Below, piece after piece: positions 33,523 to 45,488 of a DNA stretch of 64,000 nt (position 1 is the stretch's first letter; each line of letters begins with the position of its first letter). Source of the DNA: Larix kaempferi. Taxonomy: Eukaryota > Streptophyta > Pinopsida > Pinales > Pinaceae. Made by a program: the position numbers and the translations under genes. The notes beneath the pieces were generated by a model. It did not search any database. It saw only the letters and a program-made list of their open reading frames with translations, and was not told the DNA's origin. The stretch spans positions 23,580,501 through 23,644,500 of the forward strand of contig BSBM01000753.1 in assembly GCA_027924585.1 (NCBI GenBank), given 5' to 3'.

Positions 33523-36500
33523 TTAAAAACATCGCAATGGAATGCCATCTTCAACTATCCGTTCATGGTCACATATGGATAGTTTCCATTTTTTGGTTTT
33601 TAACTGTTTTTTTGATGGAACTTGTACCAATTTTATTAAAGATGCACATACTAAATGACTATACTGACAACATATAACATCAGGCTCATAATCTTGAAAG
33701 TAGACATAACTTTTAGTCATATGCGTCTGCTGAAAAAAGTAGCCTTTTAAAATGATGGATCCTCTTTCGTATGTAAATCCGTTGTCGTTGTAGTCCTCCA
33801 ATAATTTCATTTTTCCTTCAGTGCATCACATCAAATAATATTTGACATTTTTGTTGTTGTCTACAGGTGCAATCACAGCGAAAACATCTCCTGCGCAAGT
33901 TATAATTGGTGTTAGCATATTTAAATGAATTAAATTGACTATACTTATGGCGATGAACTAGAATGAACAATTAACTTAAAAGTCAAAAAAAAGTTTATTA
34001 CCTTCTCTTACGAGATCTGAAATTCTATCGCCATCAGACGATATTGCTATTTCTTCCGATTCTAATTCTTCTACACTTGCCAGTGGCATTTTTCCTTTTG
34101 GATTAATCTATGTGTGTCTCCAAGCTTTTACGTAGTTGTTTGATATGTTTTCACAAATTTCTGTAGACTCAACATTTTCAATGCAAATATGACAAAAGCA
34201 TGATTGCTTTCTACTGTCAAATGCAAACACGTTGTGAAATGATTTTGTTTGAATAGAGTGAAGATGTCTAGTTCCATGTATGGTGCTAGCATCATATGGT
34301 ATTGATCTATTTATATCTTGGACCCCAACAAGCCAAAAAAACCTACACAATAAAAGATGAATCACTTTCAAAGAACAACTTTTAATGTTAGTGTACACAC
34401 GTACTTAAATGTTAGTACATATATTTTTTTAAATTTCAAGAAATAATATAAATTAAAAAAATAGTGGACATACCTGCGCACATCTTTTGATTGTTGATTA
34501 TAATCATGGCTTAGATTTAATTGACACCATTGGACAACCTCTGCAGCTGAATGAAACCGTGCAGAAGAATAGTTCATTTGCCATCTTCGAAGTGCTCTTT
34601 TCACACATGCTCCTGCACCATCATGCTCACCTTTTCCATGCCCAGTTTCAAAAAAATTCCAGCGATGTTTAATGTTCAGCGCTTTATGAAGTCGACATAA
34701 CCAAAAAAATGATCGTGAAGATTTAAATTCACCCGCACATCCATCAGACCATATCCAATGCTCATTGAATTTGACTTCGCGTTTTTTCAGTGAGTCATAG
34801 AAAATATTTTCTATACAATGTTGAACAAAATGTGTATCGTGTGTACGATCATCGCTGATATAGAAGTAATATTCTTTAATCACATCTCGATTGTCACATG
34901 TGCTTTCAATGCCATCAACATCCTGCTGAGAATGTCTATATACAACATGGACAAATATCGAAACTTGGTCAGAGTGATAGTATTCACTCTGTATCTCTTT
35001 TTGTGCAGCAAATGTATAGTTTTCAGCAAAATCAACCACCGACAAAATTGTTCCGGGTGGAAAAATTTCACGAGACTGTTTGAATTGAAGATCTTGCCAT
35101 CGTGCTCTATGTGAATGCTGGGTGTATTTATAAATTTCGCTTTCAAATTTTTTGAGAAAATCTGTGACGCATCTCTTGTCTTCTAGCAAATCAATTCTTT
35201 TGGAATGTGAATCACTAGAACTTGTACTATAGTTGATGTATTCGTATCTCCTCCAATCAACATTTACATTTGACAACGATTGATCATTATCGATAGGATA
35301 TTTATTCTGGAATAGCACCAAATTTCCACAATGATGACAATGTTTTCCATTGACACATTTCTTTGAATAAAATACTTCATCGTGATTTCTCTCACATAAA
35401 ATTTGAGATATGAATTCACGTATCGTCGATGGAGGTGGTGAATTTGTCCAAAACATTTTACCAAATTCAAGAAATGTGTCATAATATAACTGAAATTGCA
35501 CATGATAACGGCAACAACATGTATCACGTATAGTTATAGGTCGAACATACCATGGTTTTTGTTGCACAAATGTAGTGATTGATATATTAATTCCACGATG
35601 ATCTTCCTTGAATTTATTGAACAATTGTACTTGTGTCATGTCCATTATATATTTTGGTTGGCTTTCATATACATTTCGTGATATTCTTTTGCGTATCACA
35701 TCTCTTGAATTTGGTGAAACGCGAGCATGTTCCAACCAATATTCTCGTACAATATCTTTAACACCTGCTCCTAATCTATCTTTGTAAGGTTGTCTACAAA
35801 TAATTGCCCAACAAGCAAGTTCATTATTTTCATCTATTTGCATTCTGAATTTGCTATGTTTGTATAATGTCTTTCTTGATGTTCCAACTGCTTTTGCTAG
35901 TTCTGTTGTCAAACGCTTTTGTTTAGTACTAGCTGAAAGAATTGTTGTATGAATTGCTTTATGTGCAGCACTGATATCTTTCTTCCTGGATTTTCCAAAT
36001 TCTTTTATTGCATCACCTATATTTTCCATCACATTTTGTTTCAATTTCAACTCTTTTGTTGCTTTGTGAATACCCAATAATGATGAAGCACCTTCTAACT
36101 TCTTGGACACTAATAAACATCTCAATATTTGTGCTTGTCCTGCTATTGAGTAATCCTTGAGAACTTCATCATAAATTTTTGTAGCACGATATCGTGCAAC
36201 ATGTATTGGTATTTTTTCTCCATATTTGTCGCAATCAATGTCTTCTAACATTTCATCATCAATAGTAAAAGTACCTATACATCAAGTTAAATTTAATTTA
36301 ACATATATCAAAAAATAAAATTCATTATAAAAAAATGAATTTGAAAAATATATGATATATACATACCAGGTCCAATTTCTGGATCTTGAACTTGATCTTC
36401 AATATTGATTTCATCGGCATTAGCATGTAAATCACTATTTACATCTTCTACAATGTTCTTTTCAACTTCAATTTGGTCTTCTTGTACTCTATTTTCAATT

Positions 36501-36673
36501 TTCATGTCTTCAACATTATCATGTAAATCTGTATTTATATCTTCAATAGTTCTCTCTTCCGTTTCGGCAACCCTTTGTTTTTTGGCAATATATATGAGTT
36601 TTTGTTTCTCTCTATTATCATCATCATCACGTTTACGATCAGCTTTTCTTTGACGTTTTCTCTTATTGCCCAT
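33523..36673 (-). CDS. S1 transposase, DDE-type, four exons with two internal stops
   Basis: Exons 36673-36367, 36274-34474, 34342-34002 and 33890-33523; GT-AG introns. The 2817 spliced nt stay in one frame (938 residues) except for TAG at 34108-34110 and TGA at 33826-33828. The start follows an in-frame TAA two codons upstream. Residues 1-35 are strongly basic (likely nuclear signal), followed by an acidic stretch, then Cys/His clusters (RDTCCCRYH; KKCVNGKHCHHCG) likely to bind zinc. The RNase H-like core has candidate catalytic Asp 517 (VVDFAENYTF), Asp 613 (WIWSDGCAGEFKSS) and Glu 652 (GHGKGEHDGAG). I recall the DFAENY/SDG/GHGK signature from uncharacterised, widespread animal proteins. 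The last exon (NDNGFTYERGSIILKGYFFQ) matches their C-terminal module. It probably cuts and joins S1 ends; both stops suggest recent inactivation. Confidence 0.82.
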
Positions 36674-37337
36674 GGTTGTTTAATCTATAGATGATAAATT
36701 AAAGAATCATGTTACTTTATAGTAAAAATAAATAAATTAAGATTTAAAAACATTTACGGAATTTATAAAAACATGAACTGAAGTTTACTTTACCTTATAA
36801 AAATTTTGTAAGAGTCTTTTGAAGAAGATTTCTTTGGAATTAACTTTCCTTTGAAAAAACTCTCTGAACAAAAATCTTCTTTGGAAAATAATAAAAACAC
36901 CTTGTGCCAAGGAAAAAAATAAAAACACCTTGTAAATAAATCTTTGTTGTAAAAATCATTGCAAAAAAACCTATTTGAAAAAATATCTACGAAAAAAACC
37001 ACTAGAAAAAAGTACTTTGAATAAAAACTTATTTATAAATATATCTGGGAAAAAATCATTGTAAAGAAATAACTCTTTGAAAGAAAACCCATTTCAAAGA
37101 AATAAGAAGTACAAAATTACCTTGCAAAAAATCCTTTGCAAAATACCTTAGCAACATAACTATTTGAAAAAACTCCTTTCAAATAAATAAGAAGTGCAAA
37201 ACTACTTTGGAAAAAAATCATTTGCAAAATACCTTAGCAAAACAACTATTTGAAAAAACCTCTTTCAATTAAATAAAAAGTGCAAAGCTACTTTGAAAAA
37301 AAACCATCCTTGCAAAGAACCTCCTTGCAAACATGTC
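36674..37337. other. Upstream region of the transposase, AT-rich
   Basis: Probable promoter/leader of the transposase on the minus strand. Degenerate words (CTTTGAAAAAA, CCTTGCAAA) link it to the tandem repeats further right. No distinct promoter motif recognised. Confidence 0.5.
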
Positions 37338-37740
37338 TAAGAAAAGAAATATTTTGAAAAAACTCCTTGCAAATATGCCTTAAAAAAAACACTTTGAATG
37401 TGTCTTTTGGAAAAAAGAAGAAGAAACATACTTTGTAAAAATCTCTTTTTGCAAAAAATGTCTTCTTTGCAAATATACAATAAGAAAAGAAATATTTTGA
37501 AAAAACTCCTTACAAATATGCCTTAGAAAAAAATCACCTTCAATGTGCCTTTGGAAAAAAGAAGAAACATACTTTGTAAAAACCTCCTTTTGCAAAAAAT
37601 GTCTTCTTTGTAAATATGCAATAAGAAAAGAAATATTTTGGAAAAACTCCTTGCAAATATGCCTTAGAAAAAAAAACTCCTTCAATGTGCCTTTTGTAAA
37701 AAAGAAGAAGAAACATACCTTGTAAAAACCTCCTTTTGCA
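37338..37740. repeat. Tandem repeats of 130-150 bp upstream of the transposase
   Basis: Three units that begin AAGAAAAGAAATATTTTG and include CTCCTTGCAAATATGCCTTA, GGAAAAAAGAAGAAGAAAC and GCAAAAAATGTCTTC. The open frame on the minus strand here is itself repeated and is not taken as a gene. Confidence 0.85.
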
Positions 37741-37838
37741 AAAATTATCTCCTCCTTCCGAAATTAGTTTGACAAAAAAATGCGAAGTTAAAACATGCGA
37801 AAATAATGAATTAACTTTAGGTTTATTTATATGAGTAT

Positions 37839-37841
<3 letters not shown>

Positions 37842-37890
<49 letters not shown>

Positions 37891-37892
37891 TA
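37842..37892. repeat. TA microsatellite followed by T run
   Basis: (TA)n at about 37842-37872 followed by about 20 T residues, just before the right palindrome array. Confidence 0.95.
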
Positions 37893-37930
37893 ATTTTTTT
37901 TCCGGCCGACGTGATTTTTTTTCCGTTTAG

Positions 37931-38065
37931 TTATTCGGCCGAATAACCTTCGCCATAATTTACGGCGCCGTTACGAAAAACCGTTATTCGGTCGAATAAT
38001 TATTCAGCCGAATAATTATTCGGCCGAATAATTATTTCGGCCGAATAATTATTCGGCCGAATAAT
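37931..38065. repeat. Right palindrome array of S1 (TTATTCGGCCGAATAA)
   Basis: Six copies of TTATTCGGCCGAATAA or one-base variants, some fused head to tail (AATAATTATTCGG). The end of the array is 828 bp from the right terminus. Confidence 0.95.
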
Positions 38066-38868
38066 CTCTGAATCATGAAAGATTCAGATCTCTGCAAAAT
38101 TTTCAGGTTTCTCCATTTTCGGAAGGAGAAAACCACCTCTTACACAACAAAACGAATGTCGGACTTCATACCAGTAGATTCATCATTGAATCTACTTTAC
38201 GAGGGTATAAATTTTGTTGTATATAGATAAGAACTGATATTTTTTAAGTTTTATCTTCGTAACATGTGTCAAGTTATGATTCAGCTCTTTAAAAAAATGG
38301 CGAAAAGAAAAATCCATAACTTTGAAAATACAACACCAAAAAAATCGAAAAAAATGTGGGACTCTTCATTGATGTGTCTACTTCAAAAGGGTGTTCGTAG
38401 ATTTTTTGCTTTTATAGCGGATTGAGAGAAAAGTGGTGCAACAAAAAGGTTGTTGAAAATCGACTGAGTTTCCCCATTGATCGACTTTAAAAAAATATAA
38501 TAATTAGTATAGAGATCCGTTGGATGCAAACTTATAGTCGGGCACTAGTACATTGTGTGTAGATTGTCGTAGCATTTTCTGGTTTTGCAAAACACAAGTC
38601 TAACAACGATTTTAGTGGTGCAACAAATCATAACTCTTTTGTAGTCTTTTCATTTTATAAGAACACACTGTCAAACATTTGCGAAATCGACATATCAAAT
38701 ATTAATAAAAAAAATTAAAAAAATTATGAGTAGAAAGCTAACATAATTCTACAAAAGTTTTCTTTTTACGGCAAAGTGAAATTTTAAACAAAAATATCAC
38801 TTTTGTTCGCCCGAAGTTGAAAAACATGAAAAAACCAGAATTATTTTCTCACGAGACCCCCCAAAATA
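38066..38868. other. Right subterminal domain of S1, non-coding
   Basis: No gene. Counterpart of 7566-8369 in S2 with conserved spacing and short shared blocks near the tip (TAGAAAGCTAACATAATTCT). Confidence 0.65.
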
Positions 38869-38893
38869 GACACCCATCTTCATTTTTTCACCC
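38869..38893 (-). repeat. Right terminal inverted repeat of S1
   Basis: Minus strand GGGTGAAAAAATGAAGATGG then GTGTC, followed on the plus strand by target duplication ATGT. Confidence 0.9.
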
Positions 38894-38897
38894 ATGT

Positions 38898-39343
38898 CCA
38901 CCTTTCCATGCATGACTTGAAGACAAGTAAGTACATACATAATTGTTCTTTTGTTGAGTGAAATTGTGGATCCTGGATTTGTGTTAATTAATGTATGGAT
39001 TAGAAGAAACATATCTTCAATTTTCACCATTCTATTATTTATATGTACCATTTCAAGTTGCTTATGCTTTTGTGGCCTTTGAGAAAATGAGAATGCTTAA
39101 GTGTGCTTTAAGAAAACAATCCAAAAGACCACTAGAAACCCCCTTATTATAAAATGAATCCTTATAAATCAAAAAATGCAAAGATATCTTATAACTCCAA
39201 AGTTCCTCTCATAAAAAAATTGTAAATATTTAACCACCCTTCTTTACAAATATTTAATATAAATAAGAACTATATTAGTGCCTTATAAATCCTCTTTATA
39301 AAGTAAAAAATATTAAATTTTGTACATGATATTTTCTCTAGTT
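38898..39343 (-). repeat. Family L internal region 3, middle segment
   Basis: Continues 24189-25612 after S1 and is interrupted at its right by the copia element. Homologous to 57597-58040. Holds the N-terminal part of gag-like copy 3 on the minus strand. Confidence 0.85.
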
Positions 39344-39348
39344 CAATG

Positions 39349-40094
39349 TGTTCGTATATCCACATAATCTTTTTCAGGATCTTGCAAGCAATTAGGGTTT
39401 GCATGCAAAATCTAGGGTTTGCATGCACCTGCATGCACTTGCATGCATCCCAGTCACCAGTTTGATGCCTCCAGCACCTTAGCCACCTCATTCTAGCACC
39501 CGGGAGCCACTTACTACAGAGTTTTATCCCTTCAAGGCTGAAAGGCACCCACTTCTCACCTACTGCCAGAGAAGGGCGCACTTGTTCACCTACCACTGCA
39601 GTTCCACTTCAGTTACATTCAGTTAGCTTCGATTCTCCCTGATTTGAGGCTAGTTTCACTACCGACTGACTGTTTCACTTCCGTTGGACCTCCAGTTTGA
39701 CTAGATGACTTGTTCTGACTTCAGTTAGTCTCCCATGCACCCCCCACTGAGCCTCCTTTCCTTAATCAGTGCTACACACTTCAGTTACACGTGACACACT
39801 CAGTTAGACTCAGATTGACACCTGGATGACTGGTTCTTGTGCATTGATGACCACCACCGATTGATGATGAGGACTCCTAGTTGGAGTCAAGCTACTCCAT
39901 TCAGTGATTCAAAGGGCCTACTTAGTCAATTTGAATTGCTCATTGACACATATTGTATTCTATTGTAATTCATTCACCCTTTCAGGGATATTGAGCACTG
40001 ATGCATGTTTTGCACAGTTTTGCACCATATTTTCTATGTTCATCCGTTGTGATTGATTTACTTGTTCATTAGATCTGCTGTGACTAATTTTACA
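39349..40094 (+). repeat. 5' LTR of the copia element
   Basis: 746 bp, TGTTCGTATATCC to TAATTTTACA. It contains a duplicated AGGGTTTGCATGC word that is single in the 3' LTR and explains the 20-bp length difference. Confidence 0.95.
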
Positions 40095-40107
40095 TGGTAT
40101 CAGAGCC
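40095..40107 (+). other. Primer-binding site of the copia element
   Basis: TGGTATCAGAGCC directly after the 5' LTR, complementary to the 3' end of plant initiator-Met tRNA. Confidence 0.93.
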
Positions 40108-40509
40108 ATTGCAGGGACAAGATCTCTTTTCTACAGGTGTTTCTACAATAAGATTTGACTGAATTGCTCAAATTGCAAAAAGTTTTGGCATGAGATATCT
40201 CAAGGGCATTCGCTCCTGTGCATGCAAAGCTTGAAAATACATCCAATACCACTCCAGAAGCTTGAGTTTCCACATAATTCCTGGATCTGATACATTGGAC
40301 CCATTCAACATTGTTTGATCTCCAATCCCAGGTGTGATGCAACTCTAAAAGGGTGGATTGTTCGACCTTATTGTTCTTGGTTTGATTGTGATTTGCAGGT
40401 TATCAAGCTCCTCCTTTGCATTCGCTACACTGTGCATGCAAACTCCTATTTTGCATTCGCTACACTCTGCATGCAAGCTCATCTACATCAGTTTGACTCG
40501 CTCCTAGCA

Positions 40510-43500
40510 ATGGAATACTCTTCTTCAAAGCCTATCCTCACCCCATTCAATTATTTTGATTGGAAAGATGATATGGAGATCATATTACGTTCAAAAGGTT
40601 ACTACCGAGTCACTCTTGGTCTTGAATTGGAGCCAAACAATGTGTCAGATCGAACCAAACACTACAACAAGCTTGATGAAGCTTATGGTCTTCTTTGTCT
40701 CTCCATCTCCAAAGATCTTCACTTCCATCTCAGCGGATTGAAGACTCCAAAAGCTATATGGGAGCAACTTGAAACATTATTTGGCAAGCAGAATGAGCTT
40801 AGGGCTTTTCAATTAGAGAATGAATTGATTGCCCTTAGTCCTGAGAATTTCGAGACCATCAATGAATTCTTCACAAAATTCAAGAACTTGAACTTGCAGT
40901 TGAAGAACAGTGGAGTTATCAAAGAGGACAAACAATTGATCCTCTCCATTCTAAGCAAGCTTGGTAAAGATTACTCGGTATTTGTCTCTACTTTCAATTC
41001 CGGTGGGCTAACTACCCCGAATTGGAAGATGCCTACCTTGAATGATTTCATTGAGTCCGTTACAAAAGAGCATGACAAGTTGATTCAAATGGGGTCCATA
41101 AGCTCCAAAGATTCATCCCTATATGTTCAAGGACCCAAGATCTCGAATGGTAAAGGAAAGCAAAAGAAGGAGAAGCCCAAATTCGAGCCTCACAAGCAAA
41201 AAGACAAAGGCAAACAAACGGATGCACCATCCTGTTCGAAGTTCAAGCAAAAGGGAAAAGAAGGTAACCAAAAATCTAAATGTACTTATTGCAATCGTGG
41301 CTTTCATCCCGAAAGTTCATGTATGAAGAAGACTATAGATCAAATGGCCCTCCTTTTGGAAAAGAACAACATAACTCTTCCCGACGGTGCAAGGAAGAAG
41401 GATAGGAATGATGATCATGAAAGAGGACAAGCACTCATGGCAACGGTTTCGAAGCCCACTACTCTCTTGATAGATTCCGGTGCATCAAATCATATGGCTG
41501 CAAATATTGATTCTTTTTCCTCATTCAATCCAAACAGCTCCATCCCCATCCATTTGGGAGATGACTCAAAAATTTCTTCAAAGGGAAAAGGTATGATTCA
41601 TGTAGAACATGGAAGCTTTCAGAATGTTCTCTATGTGCCTTCCTTGGCTTCAAATCTCCTTTCTGTGTATCAAATGACACACATTGGTGAACCAAAGCAA
41701 GTTACATTCAGCCCTAATACAGTTGAAATTTCTGATATCAAAAGTGGAAGACTAGTTGTAGTCGGAAAGGCAAATCACACTGCAAAATACTATGAGTTTT
41801 CACACTTTATTCCACTTGCAAAGCCCACTGCTCTTCGCACACATGGTAATGAGGTTAGTAGGATTTGGCATGAAAGATTTGGACATCTTAATTATAAGTA
41901 TTTGCTGCTGTTATCAAACAAATCCATGGTATATGGGCTTCCACAACTCCGTTCCTCGAAGGGAATATGCACTGGTTGCATCATTGGGAAGCACCCCGAG
42001 CACAGATTCGACCGCGGCAAAGCTAGCAGAGCTTCTACTATTTTGGGATTGATCCATTTTGATATCAGTGGTCTGCTGCCCCATATGTCATTAAATGGTT
42101 CAAGGTATGTTTTGACATTTATTGATGATTTTTCCCGCTTTACATGGGTATTCTTTCTCAAAAACAAGTCAGAAGTGCTTGGAAAATTCAAGGATTTTAA
42201 GGCTTCTGTTGAGACCACCACTGAGAGCAAGATCAAAGCTCTTAGATCTGATAATGGTGGAGAATATATTAAATCTGAGTTGCTGCAACTTTGGTCCCAA
42301 AGCGGAATTAAGATCCAACATACAGTTCCCTACACACCCCAGCAGAACGGTGTAGCGGAAAGGAAAAACCGGTCACTGAAAGAGATGGCTACATGCATGC
42401 TTGAATCAAAAGGTTGGCTGCAAATATTTGGGATGAAGCAATCAATGTTGCAGCATACATACAGAACTGAGTTCCACATTCATCCGTGAAAGGTATGACT
42501 CCTTTCGAAGCATTCTTTGGTCACAAACCGGATGTGTCAAATTTGAGAGTTTTTGGCTCTACTGCATGGGCTAGAATCCCTTCTGAGAAGAGACGAGCTT
42601 TGGATCCACAAAGTACCGAGTGCATACTGATAGGATATGGGAAAGAATCAAAAGCATATAAACTCATGGATATTAGATCTAAAAAGATATTCATAGAGAG
42701 CAGTATGCAATTTGAAGAACCGCTTCAAGAATTGCAACTAGTCGAGGAAGAGACTGCCGATTCACCGCGTTCACCAGAAGAAGATCTGTGCAGCTATAAT
42801 GAAGCTATGAGTTCTGATATTTCTGATATTGTATCAGCATATGATGATCATGACATATCAGGTTCGGAATCTGACCATTATGATCCTCCTCAGTTACCAA
42901 AGTGGGTCCAAAACACTCTCCAATCTGCTGGTTCGAACCTTGGAAATCCTGCTGATCCGAGACGAACAAGAGCCGACTTTCAAAGAGTAGGTATGGCACT
43001 ATCTATTGCTAATCCATTACTTCCTGAGATTTGTTATTTGATGGCTGGTTCAGATCCCACATCATACTATTCTGCTCACCGAGATCCAAGATGGCAAAGT
43101 GCCATGGATGAAGAGTACAGTTCTCTTCAAAAGAACAACACATGGGAGCTAGTTTCTCTTCCACCTGGAAGAAAATTAGTGAAGTGTAAATGGGTCTACC
43201 GCATGAAAGTTGCTGCTGATGGATCTATCAGCAAATCCAAAGCAAGGTTGGTGGCAAAAGGTTTCTCCCAAGTCCGAGTGGACTACACTGAGACTTTTGC
43301 ACCGGTTGCAAAGATGGATTCCATCCGCCTTGTTTTAGCTGTTGCCGCATCCAAGCACTGGGAAGTGCACCACATGGATGTGAAGAGTGCATTTTTACAT
43401 GGAGACCTTGCTGAAGAGGTATATATGCAGCAGCCAGAGGGCTACACATCAGATCCATCATTAGTTTGCAGATTGAAGAAATCTTTGTACGGGTTAAAAC

Positions 43501-44585
43501 AGGCCCCAAGAGCTTGGTACGCAAAGATGGACTCCTTCCTTCTTTCTCAGAATTTCCAAAGATGCAAATCTGATCCGAATGTGTATCTTCAGTGAGTTAA
43601 AGGTAATTTGTTGGTTAGTGCACTTTATGTTGATGATCTTTTCATTACTGGTACCACACTTACTTCAATAAACAAGCTAAAATCTGCCTTAAATCTAGCT
43701 TTTGACATGAGCGATTTGGGCTTGCTGAGTCACTTTTTGGGCTTGGAGATAGCTCAAAATTTTGATGGGATCACTATATCTCAGCAAAAATATGCTTCTG
43801 ACCTGTTATTGAAGTTTAATATGGCTGAATGTAAGGTAGCCCCATTCCCATTCCTCTCAGGAATCAGTCTTGAGGAGGGAGATTCTACACCGCTTGCAGA
43901 TTCAAGTATGTATCGACAGTTGATTGGTTCACTACTTTATTTGACACACTCATGGCCTGGTATCTCATATGTCGTGAGTGCCGTGTCAAGATATATGCAG
44001 CAGCCACATGAGCTTCATTGGCGAGCAGCCAAGCGGATCTTGCAGTATGTGCAAGGTACGAGACAGTTTGGCATACATTATGCTGCAGATTCTGAGCTAG
44101 ATTTCATTGGTTTTACTGATTTAGATTGGGCAGGTGATAGCATTGATTGGAAGTCCACTTCTGGTTATGTTTTCATGATTGGTCATGGTGCTATTTGCTG
44201 GTCCGGAAAAAAGCAAGCAGCCATTGCACTTTCTTCAGCAGAGGCATCGTATCGAGAGGTAGTCAATGCCTACATTCAGGCAGTTTGGTTGCAGGGTATT
44301 CTTTCCGAGTTTGGTTTTGGTGGAACTACTTCGACTGTCCTATTTTGTGACAATCAAAGTGCTATCAAGATCTCCAGAGATCCAGTTCAGCGGCAGAGGA
44401 CCAAACACATTGAGATTCATATGCATTACATTCGACAGTTATTGCATGACCGCACCATCATTCTGCAATATTGCCCTACTGATGAGCAAATTGCAGACAT
44501 CTTCACCAAGAGATTCACTAAGAAGAAGTTCTCTTACCTCCGTTCACTGTTGGGGGTGAGTTCCATCATGGTGGAGACAGATTGA
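40510..44585 (+). pseudogene. Copia gag-pol polyprotein, one frameshift and two stops
   Basis: Start taken at MEYSSSKPILTPFNYFDW, the usual copia gag opening, although the frame is open from further upstream. Gag with zinc knuckle CTYCNRGFHPESSC at residues 258-271; protease LLIDSGASNHM with Asp 322; integrase zinc domain (ICTGCIIGKH), core FDISG, FIDDFSRFTW, RSDNGGEYI and YTPQQNGVAERKNR; reverse transcriptase with KCKWVYRMKVAADG and YVDD at 43626-43637; RNase H with STSGYVFMI, SSAEASYRE and FCDNQSAIKI, ending near TKHIEIHMHYIRQLL. A one-base loss near 42414 shifts frame; TGA at 42468-42470 and at 43592-43594 replace sense codons. The reading frame is otherwise complete, so decay is recent. 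Confidence 0.95.
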
Positions 44586-44744
44586 TTCATTATTATGCTT
44601 TAGCTTGAGGGGGGCTTTCTTCCCACTGGGTTTTCCCTCTTTCCTCACTTAGTTTATTTTCAGCATTTTTTGGATTATTGTATTGGGGTGACCTTTGGTC
44701 TTAGTTACCAGGGCCCCACATTATTTTTTGCACATCATAGTCTA

Positions 44745-44757
44745 GCTTGAGGGGGGG
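44745..44757 (+). other. Polypurine tract of the copia element
   Basis: GCTTGAGGGGGGG directly before the 3' LTR. A similar GCTTGAGGGGGG occurs upstream at about 44603. Confidence 0.88.
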
Positions 44758-45483
44758 TGTTCGGATATCCACATCATCTTTTTCAGGATCTTGCATGCAA
44801 TTAGGGTTTGCATGCACCTGCATGCACTTGCATGCATCCCAGTCACAAGTTTGATGCCTCCATCACCTTAGCCACCTCATTCTAGAACCCGGGAGCCACT
44901 TACTACATAGTTTTAGCCCTCCTAGGCTGAAAGGTGCCCACTTCTCACCTACTGCCAGAGAAGGGTGCACTTGTTCACCTACCACTGCAGTTCCACTTCA
45001 GTTACATTCAGTTAGCTCCGATTCTCCCTGATTTCAGGCTAGTTTCACTCCCGACTAACTGTTTCACTTCCGTTGGACCTCCAGTTTGACTAGATGACTT
45101 GTTTTGACTTCAGTTAGTCTCCCATGCGCCCCCCACTGAGCCTCCTTCCCTTAATCAGTGCTACACACTTCAGTTACACATGACACACTCAGTTAGACTC
45201 AGATTGACACCTGGATGACTGGTTCTTGTGCATTGATGACCACCACCGATTGATGATGAGGACTCCTAGTTGGAGTCAAGCTACTCCATTCAGTGATTCG
45301 AATGGCCTACTTAGTCAATTCGAATTGCTCATTGACACATATTGTATTCTATTGTAATTCATTCACCCTTTCAGGGATATTGAGCACTGATGCATGTTTT
45401 GCACAGTTTTGCACCATATTTTCTATGTTCATCTATTGTGATTGATTTACTTGTTCATTAGATCTACTGTGACTAATTTTACA
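44758..45483 (+). repeat. 3' LTR of the copia element
   Basis: 726 bp, TGTTCGGATATCC to TAATTTTACA, followed by target duplication CAATG. Confidence 0.95.
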
Positions 45484-45488
45484 CAATG

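Larger units (their letters stand above)
25613..38893 (+). mobile_element. DNA transposon S1 (13,281 bp): transposase plus orfA, with subterminal palindrome arrays
   Basis: Bounded by 25-bp inverted repeats (GGGTGGAAACGCGAAGGTGG and GGGTGAAAAAATGAAGATGG read inward; 18 of 25 positions agree over the full repeats) and a 4-bp duplication ATGT (25609-25612, 38894-38897). The uninterrupted target is visible in the other L copies as AACATGTCCACC. Order: left end, palindrome array, GC-rich leader, inner palindrome arrays, seven-exon orfA on plus, repeat-rich spacer, four-exon transposase on minus, tandem repeats, right palindrome array, 828-bp tail, right end. A 4-bp duplication and GGG tips agree with what is known of the Sola superfamily; placing S1 there needs a profile search. 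Confidence 0.92.
39349..45483 (+). mobile_element. Ty1/copia LTR retrotransposon, nearly complete
   Basis: Two LTRs (746 and 726 bp), initiator-Met primer site, single gag-pol frame in Ty1/copia order (gag, protease, integrase, reverse transcriptase, RNase H), and a polypurine tract. Perfect 5-bp target duplication CAATG (39344-39348, 45484-45488); the uninterrupted target appears in the other L copy near 58040. LTRs differ by a 20-bp repeat-mediated indel and about 28 substitutions by eye (near 4%), so it is younger than the gypsy element. One frameshift and two stops disable it. Confidence 0.96.

Noticed and set aside
37380-37685. Minus-strand ORF of 101 aa with repeated FFLRHICKEFFQ
   Set aside because: Derived from the 130-150-bp tandem repeat; no start context or domain.
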